The position numbers and the translations under genes are program-made. DNA of 64,000 nt from Croceivirga thetidis (lineage in GTDB: Bacteria > Bacteroidota > Bacteroidia > Flavobacteriales > Flavobacteriaceae): the NCBI RefSeq assembly GCF_012272815.1, contig NZ_JAAWWL010000003.1, positions 1-64,000 of the forward strand. The letters are read 5' to 3'. Every line of letters starts with the position of its first letter. Position 1 is the first letter of the stretch. The notes below the pieces were generated by a model. That model made no database searches, was not told the DNA's origin, and saw nothing but the letters and a program-made list of their open reading frames with translations. This document shows positions 58,817-64,000 of this stretch, in pieces.

Positions 58817-61174
58817 ATGAAAAAGAATTTTTTAAGAATGGCTGCCCTGTCCTTGTTGATCATGGCCTGTTCTGAAGACGACAACGAAGTGGTAACACTT
58901 CCACCTGATGATGGAACCCCGGAAGAGCCGGCACCCCAACCAACAGGTCAAGCTTCATTTGTTTTGAATGAAGTAGAATACTTGGGAGACCGTGTTGAGA
59001 TTTTGAACAACGGTGATGCAGCTGCTGATTTAAGTAGTTATTTTCTTTGTTTAGGCCCTGGTGCCTATGCCCAAATCGCTAACCTTACTACTGAAGGTAA
59101 TGTGAACCTTGGTGCTGGTGAATACCTAACTGTATTCTATGAGATGCCAAGGGAAACTGGCGGAATGGGGCTTTATTCCTCAAATGAATTTACAAGTGCC
59201 GATGCCATGGTTGATTTTGTGCAATGGGGCGAAGGCGGTAATGCACGTGAGAACGTTGCTGTAGAAGCAGGTCTTTGGACGGCTGGTGAATTTGTTGCGG
59301 TAACCGGTAATGCAGAGAATACCATTATTTATGATGGCGATGGTAACGGTGTGGCCAACTGGTCAGAAACCGGTACAGAGACTTTTGGTGCTGAAAACGA
59401 ATTGACCATGCCTGCAGAGGCTAAGGCCATGATCGTTATCAATGAGGTTCAATACGGGAACTTGAATCAAGTGGAAATTTGGAACAATGGCTCAAACGCC
59501 ATCGACCTCAGTGATTTTTGGTTGTGTCTTGGCCCAGGTCAATATTCAAGAATCGGAACCTTGGAGCCTGTTTCTGGTTCAATAACGTTGGAAGCAGGTG
59601 AATTTTTGGTATTGCCATATGATATGCCCGATGAGCAAGGTGGTCTAGGTTTTTACTCTACCAATGAGTTTACAAATGCTGAAGCAATTGTGGATTTCGT
59701 ACAATGGGGAGCTCCTGGTGCTGCTCGCGAAAATGTAGCAGTTGAGGCAGGTATTTGGACAGCTGGTGAGTTTGTACCTACGGTAGGTCTTTCAGCTAGT
59801 ATAGAATATGACGGCGAAGGTGATTCAGCTTCTGATTGGTCAGAAGAGGCCATTCCTTCTTTGGGAGCGGGTAATGCGACTGAAGCTCGTACCACTACAT
59901 TCAATATTACTATCAGTAATGTTGCCAACTATTTTAATGCCCATGTTTTTAATACACCGGTAGGTGCTTCAGAGCCTGGTCCTTTAACTACAGAAGGTGG
60001 CCAATATGTGCTTGAATTTAATGCCGTACCTGGTGCAAAAATTTCACCGGTGACCATGATGGGCAACAGTAACGATTGGTTCTTAGCTCCAGAAGATTTT
60101 GGGGGTATAGACCTTTGGGAAAACGGCGCTGCCCTTAATGGAGTAGATATCGCGAGTGAGTTGGTATTGTACGATTTGGGTACTGAGGCTGATAATGACC
60201 CTGCTTCTTTCCCTCCTGCTGGTGCTAATGTTGGTCCTGAAGATCCTAACCCAGCAACTCGATTGGTGGACCGTAATGGTAACCGCGGTGACTTTTACCT
60301 TTCCGCAATTTTGGATTACGAAGCAGGTGACGGTTCTTCTGCAGGTACATTTACCCTTACCATTACCAAAAAAGCCACTGATTTTGTTGTGACTCCTGGT
60401 ATCGTCGTATTGCATGCCTTGGAGAATCCATTGTTCACTTTGGGTGAAGAAGATAGGGGTGTAGGTCTAGAGGCGATTGCCGAAGATGGTAACCCAATGC
60501 CATTGTACAACTGGTTTCATGAAGAAGGTGAGCAAGGAGCGCCACTGCGTTTGGCATCCTCAATAAGTGTGTTCTCACCTGGTATTGTTTATGCCTTTAA
60601 TGGTGATAGAGACCCATTTGTACTGCAAGGTGAAACCAATAATCCCAACAACGGATTGGAAGAAATTGCAGAAGATGGAAATAACAGTGTTGCAGTATCT
60701 TATTTAGAAGGTCTTGGAATTCCAGTGGCTGCAAGTAACGAGACTGCCCCTGTTGGTCCTGGTGGTGCTTTGACCTTTACATTGACCGTTCCTGAAGGTC
60801 AAAACTTCAAATTCGGTTATTCAACAATGTTCGTGAACTCCAATGATTGGTTCTTGGCTTATAACAATGCTGGTTACCCATTGTTCGACGAAAACGGAGT
60901 ACCGGTATCGGGTACAGGTGCCAGTGAAAAATCGTACATGTACGATTCAGGTACCGAAATTGATGAGCCAGTAGGCTTCGGAATCTATCAAGCCCCAAGA
61001 CAATCGGGAGCTGATGAAGGTCCTGCAGATGAGAATACCACCGTTCGTCGTGTAAGCGAACTAAACGATGTACAATTTGGTAAAGGTTTGATATCAAGCG
61101 GCCCAGGTGTAGTTTGGTTAGGTGACCCAAGAGGAGGTTACAATTTGGTTCTTGTAGAAATACAACCACAATAG
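58817..61174 (+). CDS. Lipoprotein with two lamin-tail-like domains and two spondin domains
   Basis: A 785-residue surface lipoprotein with lipobox LLIMAC (Cys at about 18) and an acidic Pro-rich linker. Two tandem LTD-like domains (about 45-185 and 200-345) share FVLNEVEYL / MIVINEVQYG starts and the repeated motif FVQWGxxGxARENVAVEAG. Two spondin-type domains follow (about 360-515 and 520-780), each with NSNDWFLA and a calcium/acidic loop (LYDLGTE / MYDSGTE). In other organisms LTD and spondin domains occur in secreted adhesion and matrix-type proteins. The role is inferred as cell-surface attachment or substrate binding. It stands alone, with a strong terminator after it. Confidence 0.8.
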   Translation: MKKNFLRMAALSLLIMACSEDDNEVVTLPPDDGTPEEPAPQPTGQASFVLNEVEYLGDRVEILNNGDAAADLSSYFLCLGPGAYAQIANLTTEGNVNLGAGEYLTVFYEMPRETGGMGLYSSNEFTSADAMVDFVQWGEGGNARENVAVEAGLWTAGEFVAVTGNAENTIIYDGDGNGVANWSETGTETFGAENELTMPAEAKAMIVINEVQYGNLNQVEIWNNGSNAIDLSDFWLCLGPGQYSRIGTLEPVSGSITLEAGEFLVLPYDMPDEQGGLGFYSTNEFTNAEAIVDFVQWGAPGAARENVAVEAGIWTAGEFVPTVGLSASIEYDGEGDSASDWSEEAIPSLGAGNATEARTTTFNITISNVANYFNAHVFNTPVGASEPGPLTTEGGQYVLEFNAVPGAKISPVTMMGNSNDWFLAPEDFGGIDLWENGAALNGVDIASELVLYDLGTEADNDPASFPPAGANVGPEDPNPATRLVDRNGNRGDFYLSAILDYEAGDGSSAGTFTLTITKKATDFVVTPGIVVLHALENPLFTLGEEDRGVGLEAIAEDGNPMPLYNWFHEEGEQGAPLRLASSISVFSPGIVYAFNGDRDPFVLQGETNNPNNGLEEIAEDGNNSVAVSYLEGLGIPVAASNETAPVGPGGALTFTLTVPEGQNFKFGYSTMFVNSNDWFLAYNNAGYPLFDENGVPVSGTGASEKSYMYDSGTEIDEPVGFGIYQAPRQSGADEGPADENTTVRRVSELNDVQFGKGLISSGPGVVWLGDPRGGYNLVLVEIQPQ

Positions 61175-61216
61175 AATTCATTTTAGTGTAGTCATAGTTG
61201 TTTTGGTTAATTGTTG

Positions 61217-61243
61217 GCCGGGGGGAGACTCCCGGCTTTTTTT
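61217..61243 (+). terminator. Strong terminator after the spondin lipoprotein
   Basis: Stem GCCGGGGG / CTCCCGGC (one G-T pair) with GAGA loop, followed by seven T residues. Its position upstream of 61313 argues against any longer start of the next gene. Confidence 0.85.
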
Positions 61244-61312
61244 ATACAATTGGAAACAAGGGTACTTCCAGTGCCTTTTGTTATCTTCACTGTAATCACA
61301 AAACCAAAACAA

Positions 61313-62710
61313 TTGAAGAAAGCGAACAGAAGGGAGTTTCTAAAGAAGACTACACTGGCTTCCGCAGCTTTTGGTGCTGCAACCATTTATCCTGAGTTTT
61401 TACGAGGGCAAACAACCAGGCCATACACTTCAACTTATATGGGTGATTTTGCTGCCCCAAAAATTGAGAATTTAAGAGCTGCATTTATTGGCGTTGGTGC
61501 CCGCGGTGGATATCATTTAAAGTTCTTAGCTGCCTTGCCAGGTACAGAGGTAGTGGCCATTTCTGATTTATATGAAGATTTGGTAAAAGAAAAATTGGGT
61601 TGGGTACGAGAGGTTTCCGAGTCGGATAGGCATCAAGATATCAAGCTGTATTGGGGGAGTGAAGACAAGTGGAAAACCATGTTGGAAGAAGTCCGTCCTG
61701 ATGTGGTCTTTATTGCTACCAACTGGGCCAATCATGCACCGATGGCCATTGAATCAATGAAAAAGGGTGCCCATGCCATGGTTGAGGTGCCAATTGCATT
61801 GACCTTGCAAGAAATGTGGGATATTGTTGATACTTCAGAATCCACTCAAAAGCATTGCATGATGCTTGAAAATGTGAACTACTCCCGTGATGAACTTATG
61901 TTCCTCAACATGTGCAGAAAAGGGGTTGTGGGCGAGCTTTTACATGCAGAAGCTGCCTACATTCATGAACTGCGTTGGCAAATGGAAGAGCAGGACCGAG
62001 GTACCGGTTCATGGCGAACCCATCATTATGCCAATCGAAATGGAAATTTATATCCAACACATGGGCTCGGTCCGGTTGCACAATACATGAATTTAGGTAG
62101 GGGAGATGATACTTTCGCAAGTTTAGTTTCCTTTTCTACACCTGCCATGGGGCGAAAATCATACGCGGAAGCAAACTACGCTACCGATCATAAATGGAAT
62201 AAACTCGACTTTAAAGGTGGTGATTTAAACACCTCAATATTAAAGACCAATTTGGGCCGAACCATAATGGTGCAGTGGGATGAAACAAGCCCTAGGCCTT
62301 ACTCCCGTTTGAATTTGATTCAAGGAACCAAAGGCACTTTGGCAGGATTTCCAACACGTGTGGCTTTGGAAGGTGGGGTTGAGGGTGTAACCAAAGACCA
62401 TCACAGCTGGGTGCGGGGAGATAATCTTGAGGTTCTTTATGAAAAATACGACCACCCTTTGTACAAAAGACTGAATCAAGCTGCGAAGGGCAGTGGTCAC
62501 GGCGGCATGGATGGTATTATGGTCTATCGAATCGTAGAGTGTTTGCAAAAGGGACTTCCTTTGGACCAAAATGTTTATGAAGGTTGCTTTTGGAGTGCAG
62601 TGGCGCCCTTGAGCGAACGTTCAGTTGCCAGTGGAGGTTCACCGCAGCCTTTTCCGGATTTTACTAGGGGGAATTGGTCGGATACCAAACCACTTCAAAT
62701 TATTTCATAA
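61313..62710 (+). CDS. GH109-type Gfo/Idh/MocA protein (probable alpha-N-acetylgalactosaminidase)
   Basis: A 466-residue Gfo/Idh/MocA protein with a Tat-type signal (KKANRREFLKKTTLASAAFG). Next come a Rossmann NAD motif, AAFIGVGARGGYHLKFL, and the catalytic half with YANRNGNLYPTHGLGPVAQY and GSGHGGMDGIM, which I recognise from GH109 glycosidases. These use NAD+ in a redox cycle to cleave alpha-GalNAc. Start TTG 61313 is preferred: longer frames cross the terminator of the previous gene, and this start puts RREF at residue 6. The signal suggests periplasmic export. It is followed directly by a GHMP kinase gene. Confidence 0.78.
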   Translation: MKKANRREFLKKTTLASAAFGAATIYPEFLRGQTTRPYTSTYMGDFAAPKIENLRAAFIGVGARGGYHLKFLAALPGTEVVAISDLYEDLVKEKLGWVREVSESDRHQDIKLYWGSEDKWKTMLEEVRPDVVFIATNWANHAPMAIESMKKGAHAMVEVPIALTLQEMWDIVDTSESTQKHCMMLENVNYSRDELMFLNMCRKGVVGELLHAEAAYIHELRWQMEEQDRGTGSWRTHHYANRNGNLYPTHGLGPVAQYMNLGRGDDTFASLVSFSTPAMGRKSYAEANYATDHKWNKLDFKGGDLNTSILKTNLGRTIMVQWDETSPRPYSRLNLIQGTKGTLAGFPTRVALEGGVEGVTKDHHSWVRGDNLEVLYEKYDHPLYKRLNQAAKGSGHGGMDGIMVYRIVECLQKGLPLDQNVYEGCFWSAVAPLSERSVASGGSPQPFPDFTRGNWSDTKPLQIIS

Positions 62711-63775
62711 GTGGATGAAATTTTAATTAAGGTTCCTGCCAGAATCTGTTTTTATGGAGACCACCAAGACTATCTTGGTTTACCCGTTATTGCGGGTTCT
62801 ATAAATCGTTTCATAGAACTGAGGGCAAATCCTATCAATGAAAACCAATACCTTATTGGGTTAAAGGATTTAAATCGAATGGAAACCATTGATTTGGATT
62901 CTTCTTTTAATGAAGTTCCCAAAGACGATTACTTCCGCTCCGGAATGACCATATTGAGGGATAAAGGATTGACATTTACCCGAGGATATCATATTGAAAT
63001 TTCAGGAAATATCCCTTTAAACGCTGGGCTATCGAGTTCATCTGCGTTGGTCGTCGCCTGGATTCGTTTTTTGATTTCTACCCAAACCGAAATTTCGTTT
63101 ACCGATGCAGAGATCGGTCATTTGGCCTATGAAGCCGAGGTTGGTTTTTTTAAGCAGCCTGGCGGTTTAATGGATCAATACGCAATTGCCCAACAAGGTT
63201 TGTTATTTATTGATACCACAACTGGAAAAACAGAACAACTTAAGGGTACTCTAGGAAATTTGGTGGTTGCAGAGTCTGGAATTGAAAAGCAAACGCAGGA
63301 TGTATTAAAAAATGCCAGGATTTTTCAGGAAAATGCTATTCAAGAGGTATGGAACAACCATCCTGATTTTGAGATTCAAAAAGCTACTCCAGTAGAATAT
63401 GAAAGGTACAGGAATCTGATATCAGAAAAATACCAACCTTATTGGCATGCAGCAATTTTTAATTTGCACATCACTAAAAGAGCCAAGGATTATCTTAACA
63501 AACCCAATTCGGATATTAGGGAACTGTCTTATTTGATGAACCAACATCAAGCGATTTTGGAAAATCAGATTGGCAACACTCCTATTGCAATGCAAGAAAT
63601 GATGTTTAACGCTAGAAATGCGGGCGCCCTTGCCACGAAAACTATCGGTTCCGGCGGGGGCGGTTCGATAGTGGCCTTAGTAGACCTTAGTAAAATAGAA
63701 GACGTCAAAAACGCTTTTATCAAAACTGGTGCAAAAGACGCTTACGAAGTACAATTAACTTATCCAGAGCGCTGA
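62711..63775 (+). CDS. GHMP sugar kinase (galactokinase-like, possibly amino-sugar kinase)
   Basis: A 354-residue GHMP-superfamily kinase. PARICFYGDHQDYLGLPVIAG is the galactokinase-type N-terminus (HxDY motif). The ATP loop is PLNAGLSSSSALVVA and the C-terminal motif is TIGSGGGGSIVALVD. GTG 62711 starts directly after the stop of the GH109 gene. The sugar (galactose or N-acetylgalactosamine) cannot be fixed from sequence; context with GH109 favours N-acetylgalactosamine, while galactokinase proper is the other option. The next gene overlaps its stop. Confidence 0.85.
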   Translation: MDEILIKVPARICFYGDHQDYLGLPVIAGSINRFIELRANPINENQYLIGLKDLNRMETIDLDSSFNEVPKDDYFRSGMTILRDKGLTFTRGYHIEISGNIPLNAGLSSSSALVVAWIRFLISTQTEISFTDAEIGHLAYEAEVGFFKQPGGLMDQYAIAQQGLLFIDTTTGKTEQLKGTLGNLVVAESGIEKQTQDVLKNARIFQENAIQEVWNNHPDFEIQKATPVEYERYRNLISEKYQPYWHAAIFNLHITKRAKDYLNKPNSDIRELSYLMNQHQAILENQIGNTPIAMQEMMFNARNAGALATKTIGSGGGGSIVALVDLSKIEDVKNAFIKTGAKDAYEVQLTYPER

Positions 63776-64000
63776 TGAACAATAGTCTGGTTATAATGGC
63801 AGGAGGAGCTTCCTCTAGAATGAAACGAAGTTTGGAAGGTGCCAACTTGGATGCAGACGTTATTTATGCTGCCCAGAATTGGCATAAAAGCCTTATTCCA
63901 ATCGATGACCACAAAAGACCCTTATTATTTTATCTATTGCGAAATGCAGTGAACGCACGCATTCAAAAGGTGTATATCATCACATCTGCTGAAAATCAAC
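63775..64000 (+). CDS. Nucleotidyltransferase family protein (5' part; continues past right edge)
   Basis: The first 75 codons of a gene whose ATG overlaps the GHMP kinase stop (TGATG). The start LVIMAGGASSRMKRS is the nucleotide-binding loop of sugar-phosphate nucleotidyltransferases. SLIPIDDHKRPLLFYLL resembles the following strand and helix. Such enzymes make NDP-sugars from sugar 1-phosphates, which would fit after the kinase. The substrate is unknown and the rest is outside the window. Confidence 0.7.
   Translation, partial: MNNSLVIMAGGASSRMKRSLEGANLDADVIYAAQNWHKSLIPIDDHKRPLLFYLLRNAVNARIQKVYIITSAENQ

Noticed and set aside
61211-61312. Longer N-terminus for the GH109-type gene
   Set aside because: It would cross the strong terminator at 61217-61243 and bury the Tat signal about 34 residues inside.

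Overview
The window looks like chromosome from a marine member of the Flavobacteriaceae (Bacteroidota). Evidence: two giant surface proteins around a PorP/SprF-type gene with a type IX secretion (T9SS) sorting domain; almost no Shine-Dalgarno sequences; promoters matching the Bacteroidota consensus (TTTG, about 19 bp, TAnnTTTG); LytTR regulators, DUF1573, DUF2256, DUF5777 and DASH cryptochrome families; low to medium GC. I could not assign a genus. No rRNA, tRNA, CRISPR, transposase or integrase was seen.

Layout. 1-24012 (minus strand) is an adhesin locus: a 6711-residue SprB-like adhesin, then a PorP/SprF outer-membrane protein, then a second adhesin that runs off the left edge. Both adhesins are built from Calx-beta domains, many nearly identical at DNA level and organised as two-domain repeats (708 bp in one, 702 bp in the other). 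24440-32890 holds clpP, a light-damage operon (DUF2256, DASH cryptochrome, iron-sulfur photolyase), kynurenine 3-monooxygenase, a DUF4174 protein, a coiled-coil zinc-ribbon relative without zinc ligands, a Nif3-like protein and lpxK. 32868-41605 is a minus-strand run: TPR hybrid histidine kinase, GAPDH, lipA, two ECF sigma factors (one with an RskA-type anti-sigma factor), an NqrM-like mini-protein, murB without any standard start codon, and an aminotransferase. 41741-49552 has an aspartyl protease with PDZ domain, a DUF1573 protein, valS, a lipoprotein, and a LytS/LytTR two-component operon with a metallo-beta-lactamase-fold enzyme.

49553-52080 differs: small orphan genes (HNH-like protein, two membrane proteins, one broken gene) with structured intergenic elements that share inverted ends, resembling gene cassettes. 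52100-55339 carries envelope genes and a dienelactone hydrolase. 55550-58549 is an OB-fold / YceI / DUF5777 operon facing a membrane-anchored LytTR regulator. 58817-64000 has a lamin-tail/spondin lipoprotein, then an operon of GH109-type oxidoreductase-fold glycosidase, GHMP sugar kinase and nucleotidyltransferase (cut by the window edge), which reads as an amino-sugar salvage route.

Together the genes suggest a surface-attached or gliding, light-exposed marine bacterium using polysaccharides. The most unusual items are the higher-order Calx-beta repeats, the cassette-like elements, the murB start, and the cysteine-free zinc-ribbon relative.
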